From positions 1 through 59,322 of the forward strand of contig BHEP01000011.1 of NCBI GenBank assembly GCA_003851245.1: a stretch of DNA of 59,322 nt. The letters are read 5' to 3'. Under the pieces are notes generated by a model. That model worked only from the letters and a program-made list of their open reading frames with translations, had not been told where the DNA came from and did not search any database. Positions 7,949 through 16,477 of this stretch are shown in pieces. Position 1 is the stretch's first letter. Each line of letters opens with the position of its first letter. Source of the stretch: Bacteroidales bacterium (lineage in GTDB: Bacteria; Bacteroidota; Bacteroidia; Bacteroidales; Azobacteroidaceae). Position numbers and translations under genes: made by a program.

Positions 7949-9403
7949 TTACTCATAACAAGTCATCTTGTAGGTATATAGACCAAGCCTGCCAAACCAT
8001 ACTGCCAGATAAGCCTCATCTTTATCTTGATCGTAATACCAATCGACGTAAGACCCAAAACTCCACGCCCGATTTACGCCATCGGCAATATTAAGATTTT
8101 CATGAGCCAGTGTTTGTAAGTTAGCATTGAGCACCGCAGCAGCATGCCACCATGATGTGCCGCTTGTAATCACCACATAGCTTTTGCCATTTATGGGCAG
8201 GGCCGAAACTGGAGTGCGTGCTCCCGTGCGTGCTGGTGCAAAGCCTGTGCCTACCCACCAAGCTTGCAATATATTTTGCCAATATGCTGGTATCACATAG
8301 CTTGTTGATCCAGCAAATGAATTTATATAGCATTTGACAGAATTTGCTGTATTTGCCGCTCCTTCGGTATCTCCCACCACAAAACTAGGCTGATCAGAAT
8401 CGTCAAGAGGCGATATCATCTGAAAGCTGGTACAATCAGCGCTGGAATAGCCTGTTTCTATGGTAGAGTAGTTGGATGCCAGCTTGCCGTTTGTCACTTT
8501 TATGCGGTAATGCTCGCCCTTGGGCCCTCGTGTGGCCAATGCTGTTATCCATGCATTGCCAGCAATATCGCCAGCTACTTGAAAATTGTTTGACAAATCG
8601 CTAGCAGATGCCATATTGATCGCAATTTTACCTGCCGATTTAGGGGCATCACTTATTTTGGCCCAATAGAAAAATTCTGTTTCATTGCCATTGATTACAG
8701 CCGCAACGCACCTGCCCTTATAATCGGAGCTTATCATTTTCAAATTTCCTATAGAAATAGATCCTAAATTTAGAGGCCCAGCTTCATTGAGGGTGTTTTT
8801 GTCTACAACCTTCAGGGCGTATGGCGAACTTGCGCTAGTGGCAACATATGCCTGCGAAAGCAATACGATGTGATCGCCACAATAGGCGTGATACATCTGC
8901 AAATCGCCGTATAATTTGGAGTCAGGCAGATTGAAGTTCTTAAATTCTCCGGGATAGCCCAATTCTACGAAATTTTTTCTGCTTCCAATTTCGGCATAAC
9001 TAAAACCTTCGCCATATGACAATTTATCGGAAAGATCCCAGCTCACTATATAGTCGCGTTTGTTTTTTTTGTCTTCTGAGGTAACCGTATATTTCACGCC
9101 TCCATCTTGTGCAAAGTTTTGTGCAAGCGTAGGATCGGGTGTCACTGTTGCTCCTTTAGAAAGATAAAAGGTAGGCAGGGCAGTATCCAATTCCTCTTCT
9201 GCATTTATTTGAGGAGACACTTTGATAGTAATAGTATTGTCTGCATTTATGACGGCCTTAAAAAACGTATTACTCTTTCCATTGACCGAAAAGGAATTAA
9301 TTATCTGTGCCTCGCTGCCCAAATTTTCATCATTACAGCTCCCAAGCAATATTATACTAGAGAGAGCCAGTGCTTGATATAATTTTAATTTCACTGTTTT
9401 CAT
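7949..9403 (-). CDS. DUF5018-like surface lipoprotein
   Basis: A 484-residue predicted lipoprotein: signal peptide with lipobox LLGSC (Cys23) and acidic NDE following it. The N-terminal ~110 residues (INSFSVNGKSNTFFKAVI, then VTPDPTLAQNF and a KRDYIVSWD motif) look like the beta-sandwich domain seen in DUF5018 and similar SusC/D-associated proteins. The rest has repeating aromatic-rich strands with WxG-type motifs and may form a beta-propeller-like fold. Such proteins are often the SusE/F-position glycan-binding lipoproteins of a utilization locus. It lies between the 148-residue lipoprotein and the GHL10 gene with short gaps, so it is probably cotranscribed. The family assignment is from memory of motif pattern; binding function is inferred from position. 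Confidence 0.65.
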   Translation of the reverse strand: MKTVKLKLYQALALSSIILLGSCNDENLGSEAQIINSFSVNGKSNTFFKAVINADNTITIKVSPQINAEEELDTALPTFYLSKGATVTPDPTLAQNFAQDGGVKYTVTSEDKKNKRDYIVSWDLSDKLSYGEGFSYAEIGSRKNFVELGYPGEFKNFNLPDSKLYGDLQMYHAYCGDHIVLLSQAYVATSASSPYALKVVDKNTLNEAGPLNLGSISIGNLKMISSDYKGRCVAAVINGNETEFFYWAKISDAPKSAGKIAINMASASDLSNNFQVAGDIAGNAWITALATRGPKGEHYRIKVTNGKLASNYSTIETGYSSADCTSFQMISPLDDSDQPSFVVGDTEGAANTANSVKCYINSFAGSTSYVIPAYWQNILQAWWVGTGFAPARTGARTPVSALPINGKSYVVITSGTSWWHAAAVLNANLQTLAHENLNIADGVNRAWSFGSYVDWYYDQDKDEAYLAVWFGRLGLYTYKMTCYE

Positions 9404-9439
9404 AAAAAAATAATTAAAATATTAATTACGCGTATCATT

Positions 9440-9886
9440 TTATTCATAATATCCTCTCACACGATATTGACGTATTGTTCCTGCTCCCGATTTCACAGTA
9501 ATAATGATGCCATCGCCTGTAATATCATGTCTGCCAGATAGGGATGGCATGATAAACTCGTCGTAGCTTAAGGATGCTACCAAATATATGTTAGACAAGG
9601 CTACCTCTTCTTCCAATGATTTGGAAATTGCAAATAGAATCAAGCCATATCCACCCTCTACATCGCTTTGTGCAAAACTACCGGTGAGCATTTCTCCATC
9701 TTTGTTGTACTCATAAATCTTGGCTATATATCCTTGGAGCCCATGCATTGGCATACAAAGCATTTGAGAGATAGTATTAGTGTCGTGGACGTATTTAAAA
9801 GCCTCGTTTTCATCGGCACAGCTCCATGCTGAAATTGCCATCAAGGTGCTTAGTATAATTATTCCAATTTTATTTATTATTTTCAT
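9440..9886 (-). CDS. Small predicted lipoprotein of the SusC/D locus, unknown function
   Basis: A 148-residue protein with a lipoprotein signal (lipobox AWSC, Cys23) and acidic residues after the cysteine. No domain is recognised. The remainder is mixed beta-rich sequence with a Gly-rich C-terminal part (ITGDGIIITVKSGAGTI) ending in RGYYE. It sits 23 bases after the susD-like gene and 36 bases before the DUF5018-like gene on the same strand, so it is most likely part of the same transcript and displayed on the outer membrane. A role as an accessory glycan-binding protein is plausible from position alone. Intact start and stop and conserved spacing argue that it is a real gene. Confidence 0.6.
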   Translation of the reverse strand: MKIINKIGIIILSTLMAISAWSCADENEAFKYVHDTNTISQMLCMPMHGLQGYIAKIYEYNKDGEMLTGSFAQSDVEGGYGLILFAISKSLEEEVALSNIYLVASLSYDEFIMPSLSGRHDITGDGIIITVKSGAGTIRQYRVRGYYE

Positions 9887-9909
9887 GTCTGTTATTTTTT
9901 AAAATTTAA

Positions 9910-11613
9910 TCACCAATAAAGATTATTTTCACAGAGATTATTATTTGCAAACTCTTGTCGAGGCAGGGAAAAATAGTAGTAACTTTGTAGAAAGATGCGT
10001 GGAGAACCTCCATCAACGGCTACTCTTTCATAGGAGAAAGTATTATCATTATTTTTTGTAACTACCACTCCGTGCGCATTTTTTCCATTTATCACATTCT
10101 GAGCCAATCCCCAGCGGCGCAAATCCCAATAGCGAAAGCCTTCGCCCGCCAGTTCTACGCAGCGCTCTTTGCGCAATAGTGTCATAAATGCGTCTTTGTT
10201 TGGGGCATCATTTGCTGTTTTTTCGGGCAATCCTACTCTTGTGCGCACCTTATTTAGTGCCTCTAGTGCCTGGCTCTGGTACTGCATGTAGTCTAACTCG
10301 GCATATGCTTCTGCATTATTTAGCAATACTTCGGCATAGCGCAGAACTGCGTCATATTGATAGCTATTTTGGATAACAAAATCTTTATAATCTTCTTGCA
10401 AGTATTTTCGTAGGTAGTAGCCTGTGCATGTGTGTCCACTAGTTGCCCCCGATTGTGTAAAAGCTGAAAAATCGTCAGTACCCCCCGCATAGGTCTGTAT
10501 TTCTCGATTTTCCCAGCTACAGTTATTATACATTATTGTAGCATGAAAACGCGGTTCCCTCTCTGTATAGGGATCTGTATGATTTGCGGCATAGGAGTTC
10601 CACGCAAAATTTTCTCCATTTGCAAACTCATAGAGATCGGCTAAGTCAGCCGTTGGCACATGTTCGGCAAATATAGCATTTGTTTTATAAACTTCTCTAT
10701 CGCCAAAGGGACGATTAAATTTGTCATAGCTATGTGTTACCGTTTCGTTCATAAAATACAATCCGAACAATATCTCTGCAGAATTGTTTTGTGCCCCATT
10801 TACTTGAAAAACTTTTGCATAGTTTGCTGCCAAATCACCGCCCAATTCCTTTGTTTTTTCTGCCGCATCTATTGCTATTTGCCATTTTTTTGCAAATAAG
10901 GCCATGCGTGAAATAAGTCCATAGGCTGTTTTCTTTGTTGCTCGACCTTCCCAATTTGCAGGCCACGATTCGGGCAAAAACTCTGCTGCCCACTGCAATT
11001 CGCTGATAACAAACTCCCAACTTTGGGCTTCTGTAGCACGCGCCCTATGCTTATCTTTTTCGTAGGCTCCGTCATCTACGCCGCCACTTGCACCGGAAAC
11101 GTCTGTACGAATAACAATTCCACCATAGACTCTAATAAGTCGATAATATGAAAATGCACGGCAAAGGCGCACTTCTGCGCGGCGAATATTACACCAATCT
11201 TCACCGAAGCTGGGCACCCCATAGCGCTTTATATCGTCCATCAAAACATTGGCTCGACGAATGCGGGTATACACATCTTCCCAGCATTCATGAGCCCCTG
11301 CACTTCCTGTAGAGAAGGAACTCACTTGCAGCAATGATTTATTATAATGATGATTGTATTGATCCCAGGATGTAGATTTCATAAGGTCTGAATAGCTGTC
11401 ATGAAATTGCTCGCGACTATTTGCAACCTGCGAAACGTCGGTAAATGTTTTGTAGGATGCTGTGATATACAATTCTGCCGATTTCTCGGTGCTCCATATT
11501 GCTAAATCAGACAAAATTTCTGTATTGTCCAAATTTAATACATCATTGCACGACCATAGGGACAAGGTCAAGCTGAGGGCACTTATTATAATTATTGATA
11601 TATGTTTTTTCAT
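9910..11613 (-). CDS. SusD/RagB family outer-membrane lipoprotein
   Basis: A 567-residue surface lipoprotein that captures glycan and forms the lid over the neighbouring SusC channel. It has a lipoprotein signal (SLWSC, Cys22), the N-terminal TPR-like helices, the WxxxYxxIRRAN motif (CWEDVYTRIRRANV) and the AEVRLCRAFSYYRLIRVYG motif that mark SusD proteins. The C-terminal signature is YAEVLLNNAEAYAEL, with RKERCVELAGEGFRYWDLRR further on. Length is in the usual 500-600 range. It follows the susC-like gene by 12 bases and precedes the small lipoprotein. The particular sugar cannot be deduced. Confidence 0.95.
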   Translation of the reverse strand: MKKHISIIIISALSLTLSLWSCNDVLNLDNTEILSDLAIWSTEKSAELYITASYKTFTDVSQVANSREQFHDSYSDLMKSTSWDQYNHHYNKSLLQVSSFSTGSAGAHECWEDVYTRIRRANVLMDDIKRYGVPSFGEDWCNIRRAEVRLCRAFSYYRLIRVYGGIVIRTDVSGASGGVDDGAYEKDKHRARATEAQSWEFVISELQWAAEFLPESWPANWEGRATKKTAYGLISRMALFAKKWQIAIDAAEKTKELGGDLAANYAKVFQVNGAQNNSAEILFGLYFMNETVTHSYDKFNRPFGDREVYKTNAIFAEHVPTADLADLYEFANGENFAWNSYAANHTDPYTEREPRFHATIMYNNCSWENREIQTYAGGTDDFSAFTQSGATSGHTCTGYYLRKYLQEDYKDFVIQNSYQYDAVLRYAEVLLNNAEAYAELDYMQYQSQALEALNKVRTRVGLPEKTANDAPNKDAFMTLLRKERCVELAGEGFRYWDLRRWGLAQNVINGKNAHGVVVTKNNDNTFSYERVAVDGGSPRIFLQSYYYFSLPRQEFANNNLCENNLYW

Positions 11614-11625
11614 TTTCTTTTTATA

Positions 11626-14600
11626 TTAAAATGTAATATTCATACCCATACTGTAGGTTTTTTGTTGCGGATAGTATCCGTTACTTACCGAGGGGCTCTC
11701 TGGATCGATATACTTGAAATGGCTAAAGGTAAGTAGATTTGTACCGGCCAAATATATATTTATACTCGTGAAAGGTGTTTTACTCAGTGCTTTTTCTGGA
11801 AGGTTGTAGCCTATATTTGTGCTTTTTAGGCGAAAATATTCACCATTAACCACCCACCATGAAGAGCGCCAAGCATTGTTTGGGCTGCTAGCGGTGCTAA
11901 GGCGGGGATATTTTGCCTCCGTGTTTTCTGGTGTCCATGCTCCTTCTATGCGATAGTATGGAGAGTTGCCGCCTTCAGGAAATGAGGATGTATAAACGGT
12001 AGACGATGTGACACCAGTGCCGTATACTCCCGACAATTCATAGTCGGTGTGGGTAACTCCCTGCCATAGCATAGAGAGGTAGAAGTTTTTATATGAAAGA
12101 TCCATATTGAAGGTAAAGTTTATCTCTGGAACATCGCCATAGCCGGTTTCCACATAATCGAAGTCTGCACTAATCCTGCCATCGCCGTTTATATCTGCAT
12201 ATTTAATGTCTCCCAGATTGAGACCCCCTGATGGGGGCGCGGGGTAATTGTCTATTTCTTGCTGAGTTTGGAAGAGGGAAAGTGCTTGAAAACCCCACCT
12301 GGTGTTGATGGATCTACCTATCACTGAGCGATAGTTGGGTGCATTGTCTCCTACAATTTGGGATAGCACACGGTTGCGAGCGAATGCGAAATCGCCTTTT
12401 AGAGAGTAGGTCCAATCGGAATTGATACGATTGTGATGTTTTAGTGTGATTTCAAAGCCCTTATTTTCAACCTTCCCCGAATTTTGGTATGAAGGATAAT
12501 ATCCACCCAATGAAGTTGGGAAGTTGCCTTTTTGCTCTTCTAAAATATCTTTCGTCAATTTATAAAACAAGTTAAACTCGAGTCCTAATTTCTGATTCCA
12601 CATATCCAAATCTATTCCTAGATTGTAGCTGTGGGTGCTTGCCCATGTCAAATTGCGATATATATAGGCATTGTCCGAATAGAATTGTGCTATGGACGTG
12701 TTGCCTAACACCATGCTGTTTTGTGCAAGTTTAAATTGTGAGTTGAATAGATAAGGTGTTACATTGTCACTTCCCGACTGTCCATAGCTGGAGCGTATCT
12801 TTAGATAATTTATACTAGGAAATGTATTTGCAAAAAAATCTTCTTCCGAAACCATCCATCCTACTGAGGCCGAGGGAAAGAATCCCCAGCGGTTTTCAGG
12901 AGCAAACTTGTATGAGCCATCGTAGCGGAAGGCAAATTCTGCCATGTATTTTTTGTTGTAGGCATAATTAAAACGCCCTAGCCATGATGAGAGGCCCCCT
13001 AGATATTTATGAGAGCCACTGATGGGGCTGGAATGGTCTGTTGTTCCTAAATTTATATCTACGGGATTGTCGCTATAATAGCCTCTTTTTCTTCCGGTCA
13101 TTGTGTTTGAATAGCTCCTTCGCGCCTCATATAGCAGTGCTGTGCCTACAAAGTGCTTGTCAAATTCGCGTGAATAATCAATCTGTGGACGAAATAGGTA
13201 GGTGTCGCCCCAAGATGTAGATTTTGTATACACATTGTCTGGAGAGTATCCACTGGCACCACTTATACCTTCATCAAGATTCATATTGATGGCATATAAT
13301 TGATAATAGCGGTCGTAATTGGAACCTACCGTATTTTCATAATTATAAGAGCCAAATACAGAGGCTTTTAATCCTTTTAGCACATCTCCTAAATCGGATA
13401 CATCGTATTCCAATTTAAAATTGGAAGTAAAATCCCATTTGCTTGTGCTTTTGTATCCCGACTCGTTCAATGCGGCATATCCGTTTGAATTGTAAGTTGC
13501 CCCATTCCATGCGGTATACATTCCCTGGTATTCCGATTTGATGATGGGAATGGCATTGATAGCTTGCCTAACAGGGTTAAATTCCCCCTGGTTACTGATG
13601 CTTGTGCCAGGCAAATCTGTGTCTGAACGATAGCCTGCCAAGTTGGCTATAAATTTCATTTTTTTTGCTACTTGAATATCGACGTTAACCCGCATATTGT
13701 AGCGCGTAAAACTTGTATTTCGCATCGTTCCTTCTTGATCCATGATGCCTATGCTGGCAAAATATTTTGCCTTATCCGAGCCTCCCGAAGCCGACACATT
13801 GTGTTGTTGTGTAAGGCCAGTTCTGAATATTTTATCTAACCAATCGGTTTCGCCCCAAATGCTGTTTGGGTCGTTGCTCATCACCTTATTTTGGATGCCA
13901 GCGTTCCACAGTGGGCTTAGATTATCCATTGTGCGGGCCTTGTTGTGCCAATACATATAATCTGCAGCATTGAGCATTTCGGGCATTGCGGTGTTTGTGG
14001 TTGCAGTAAAGGATCCGTCATACAAAATTTTGGCAGGACCTTCGCCCCCTGTTTTTGTCGTAATCAGGATAACTCCATTTGCGCCTTGCACACCATAAAT
14101 AGCTGCCGCAGCATCTTTTAACACCGAAATGCTTTCAATATCGTTGGGGTTTACCTGATCCATAGGGCGCGGCACTCCGTCTACAATTACCATAGGCCCA
14201 TTGCTGCCAGCAAAGGAGTTTTGACCTCGCACATACAGTGTTGTTCCGTCCGAACCAGGCTTTCCTGATCTTTGCATACTGGTAAGTCCTGATATTTTGC
14301 CCGTAAGCATATTTGAAACATTCTGCATAGGAGCTTTCATCAATTCGGCAGAAGTGATTTGTGAGACAGCTCCTGTCATGTGCACACGTTTTTGAACTCC
14401 ATATCCTACTACTACAATTTCATCGAGTTGTTTGGTATCTTCCTTGAATGCAATATCTATTATCTGGCGATTACCTACAAGTATGGATTCGGATTTAAAT
14501 CCTAAAAAAGTGAACTCCAGAACCGAATTGTTGGAGGGCACGCTTAGCTGATAAATTCCATTTATATCTGTAATGGTGCCTATAGAGCGCTCGCCTTTTA

Positions 14601-14766
14601 GTACTACGGAGACTCCCGGCAGCACATATCCATTGGTTTGATCGGTGACTGTGCCTGTGATTGTTTTTTGAGAATAGGCACTAGAAAGACAGGAAAAAGC
14701 ACACAGCAGCATCCAAAACAGCTTGGGCAATTTGCTTTTTTTCTTTTTAGCGTAATTATTTTTCAT
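11626..14766 (-). CDS. SusC/RagA family TonB-linked outer-membrane protein
   Basis: A 1046-residue outer-membrane transporter that imports oligosaccharides, powered by TonB-ExbBD. Order: signal peptide (cut near YSQK, residue 33), carboxypeptidase-regulatory-like domain (about 34-115), the SusC-type TonB box region DEIVVVGYG, plug domain (VHMTGAVSQIT to GVILITTKTG) and a 22-strand barrel ending in aromatic residues (MGMNITF). Start ATG at 14766 follows a positively charged N-region (KKKKSK). It is the second gene after the GDPD gene, separated by 156 bases that hold its own probable promoter, and forms a pair with the susD-like gene. No SusR, hybrid two-component or ECF-sigma/anti-sigma regulator lies nearby, so control must be by a distant factor. 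Confidence 0.96.
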   Translation of the reverse strand: MKNNYAKKKKSKLPKLFWMLLCAFSCLSSAYSQKTITGTVTDQTNGYVLPGVSVVLKGERSIGTITDINGIYQLSVPSNNSVLEFTFLGFKSESILVGNRQIIDIAFKEDTKQLDEIVVVGYGVQKRVHMTGAVSQITSAELMKAPMQNVSNMLTGKISGLTSMQRSGKPGSDGTTLYVRGQNSFAGSNGPMVIVDGVPRPMDQVNPNDIESISVLKDAAAAIYGVQGANGVILITTKTGGEGPAKILYDGSFTATTNTAMPEMLNAADYMYWHNKARTMDNLSPLWNAGIQNKVMSNDPNSIWGETDWLDKIFRTGLTQQHNVSASGGSDKAKYFASIGIMDQEGTMRNTSFTRYNMRVNVDIQVAKKMKFIANLAGYRSDTDLPGTSISNQGEFNPVRQAINAIPIIKSEYQGMYTAWNGATYNSNGYAALNESGYKSTSKWDFTSNFKLEYDVSDLGDVLKGLKASVFGSYNYENTVGSNYDRYYQLYAINMNLDEGISGASGYSPDNVYTKSTSWGDTYLFRPQIDYSREFDKHFVGTALLYEARRSYSNTMTGRKRGYYSDNPVDINLGTTDHSSPISGSHKYLGGLSSWLGRFNYAYNKKYMAEFAFRYDGSYKFAPENRWGFFPSASVGWMVSEEDFFANTFPSINYLKIRSSYGQSGSDNVTPYLFNSQFKLAQNSMVLGNTSIAQFYSDNAYIYRNLTWASTHSYNLGIDLDMWNQKLGLEFNLFYKLTKDILEEQKGNFPTSLGGYYPSYQNSGKVENKGFEITLKHHNRINSDWTYSLKGDFAFARNRVLSQIVGDNAPNYRSVIGRSINTRWGFQALSLFQTQQEIDNYPAPPSGGLNLGDIKYADINGDGRISADFDYVETGYGDVPEINFTFNMDLSYKNFYLSMLWQGVTHTDYELSGVYGTGVTSSTVYTSSFPEGGNSPYYRIEGAWTPENTEAKYPRLSTASSPNNAWRSSWWVVNGEYFRLKSTNIGYNLPEKALSKTPFTSINIYLAGTNLLTFSHFKYIDPESPSVSNGYYPQQKTYSMGMNITF

Positions 14767-14872
14767 AAGCTTTAATGTTGAAATGTTAACTATTTCACTT
14801 ACTATGGTCTCCTTAAATTTAGGGTAGTTTCCCTTTTTGTGCGATGTGTTTTCTAAAATTACCCTTATCTGT

Positions 14873-14880
14873 CAAATATA
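14873..14880 (-). promoter_or_regulatory. Probable -7 element for the minus-strand SusC operon
   Basis: Read on the minus strand, TATATTTG fits TAnnTTTG. It lies about 107 bases upstream of the susC-like start and just after the GDPD gene, giving a leader of roughly 100 bases. That is long enough for post-transcriptional control, which is common in SusC operons. A matching -33 box is weak. Confidence 0.45.
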
Positions 14881-14922
14881 CGGATATTTTTATAAAAAAC
14901 TATGTTAGAATAAAAAAAGTGG

Positions 14923-15960
14923 CTATTGTTTTCTCAATTCTATTATTTTAAGTAGCATTTCTGGCTCGTCGCTTGTGATAAAATCAATGTCCATATCTAA
15001 AAAATGCTCCATCCTCTCTTGGTCATTCACAGTCCAGGCATTCATTGTAAGCTTAAGCATCTTACATCTCTCATGCAATTTTTCAATTTTGTCGTATAGC
15101 GAAAAATGATAATCAATGCCGCTCATTGCATCTATCTTTTGCAAATCCAAGTCTACAGAATGCTCCAAAAATGAGGTGTGAGCTGTAGGATCCATGCTTC
15201 GTATGAGTTTAAGTCCTCGGTAGTCAAAGCTAATATAATCTACCCATGCTTGCGCATTCATGCGATGCACAATTTGAACACAGGAGTCGGCGAGAGCTAA
15301 AATATTGTCATTTCCTTTGTTAGACTTCAATTCTAATACAATGCGTGTTTTATTTTGTCCCTTTATCAAATGAATATAATCTTCTAAAGTTGGTATTATC
15401 TCATTATTATTTAGCTTTATTTGCTGAAGGTCTGCCAAGGCCCTTTTTTCTATAATTAGCCCTTGCAAGTCGGCATCATGGTTTACTGCTATTCTCTTGT
15501 CTTTTGTCATCCATACATCAAATTCAGAGGCCTGACATCCCAAGTCTATGGCATATTGTAGTGCTCCCAAAGTATTTTGGCTAGCTCCCGAATTTTTCCA
15601 TGCTCCACGATGCGCTACCACCTTATTTTTTATAAAGTCATCTTTTACTATTTCAAATGTTTTTTGTTTATTGCCATATTGCACAGTTATTAGGTAGCTC
15701 ATGGCTGAGGTGGCAGTGATAATTTTATTTCTCCTTAGTCTAAGTTCTCTATTTTCGCTTATTTCGAATAGTTCCGACGCATCTTTCAAAATAGATATAG
15801 TCTCCTTCTGAGGCATAATAAAACGTCCTATTTTTGCTCCTTTCAAATCTGTGGGGATGGTATAATTGTCTAGCACTAGTAGCGTTTTATAGTTTTCTGC
15901 ACACAGAGTGCCTGCAGCAAGCATTGCTACTGTCAATATACACAAGCGAATAATTTTCAT
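14923..15960 (-). CDS. Secreted glycerophosphodiester phosphodiesterase family protein with cadherin-like N-terminus
   Basis: GDPD enzymes split glycerophosphodiesters into an alcohol and glycerol phosphate using a metal-bound TIM barrel. This 345-residue protein has a signal peptide (cut near LCAEN) and so works in the periplasm or outside. Residues about 25-105 look like a cadherin-type beta domain (IGRFIMP, ELRLRRN). The GDPD domain starts at 113: His117-Arg118 (AHRGAW), Glu146 and Asp148 (SEFDVW) and His161 (NHD) cover the expected catalytic and metal residues. It is first in line of the minus-strand SusC/D locus and divergent from the second SusC gene. It could release glycerol phosphate from phospholipid head groups, teichoic acids or phosphodiester-decorated glycans; which one is not known. 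Confidence 0.88.
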   Translation of the reverse strand: MKIIRLCILTVAMLAAGTLCAENYKTLLVLDNYTIPTDLKGAKIGRFIMPQKETISILKDASELFEISENRELRLRRNKIITATSAMSYLITVQYGNKQKTFEIVKDDFIKNKVVAHRGAWKNSGASQNTLGALQYAIDLGCQASEFDVWMTKDKRIAVNHDADLQGLIIEKRALADLQQIKLNNNEIIPTLEDYIHLIKGQNKTRIVLELKSNKGNDNILALADSCVQIVHRMNAQAWVDYISFDYRGLKLIRSMDPTAHTSFLEHSVDLDLQKIDAMSGIDYHFSLYDKIEKLHERCKMLKLTMNAWTVNDQERMEHFLDMDIDFITSDEPEMLLKIIELRKQ

Positions 15961-16477
15961 AACTGCTACATTTAATTAATTAAGAGGCTGTCCGACTTGG
16001 CTAAGAATACGTACTTACAAAAGTAGGTATTTATTTTCAGTTTTTTATGCAATATCTACAGCTATATTTTTTCACTCATATCTATTTGCAAGACCGTATA
16101 GATATGGTATCTAGCATCATACTTTGTCATAAATCTATTCTAGGTGTGTGAGCCCCTAGATTTGTTCGTCACTCTAGAAATACACATTAGTTCATTAGAA
16201 AGTAAAATAAATGTAAGTATTTATAAGAATACTTCTACAAATATTAATAATCAATTCATCTAGAGCTGTTCAATTTAAAAAACAATTTTAGTTAATATTT
16301 GCTTTTTAATATCTTTTATTAAGTTTTTTTTATTAAAACATTACTTTTTTATAAAAAAACTATTACTTTTGAGTTTTGGTTTTGTTGCCCGATTATATTT
16401 TATTGTTAAGCCGTATATTAGATTATAAATAGGTACCAAACCTATATTTTTTGTTACAGACCTATAAATATTTTTCT
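15961..16477. other. 517-bp divergent control region between GDPD and the second SusC gene
   Basis: No gene was found. It holds an imperfect 11-bp stem (AATACGTACTT / AAGTAGGTATT, one mismatch, 16006-16031) close to the GDPD start and a probable plus-strand -7 box at 16364. The middle part (16040-16320) is very AT-rich with no clear motif. The length suggests that divergent regulator sites lie here. Confidence 0.5.
16364..16371 (+). promoter_or_regulatory. Probable -7 element for the second SusC/SusD pair
   Basis: TACTTTTG fits TAnnTTTG and lies 107 bases before the ATG at 16478, the same distance as in the minus-strand SusC operon. The -33 region is a T-rich tract (16341-16350). Confidence 0.45.
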
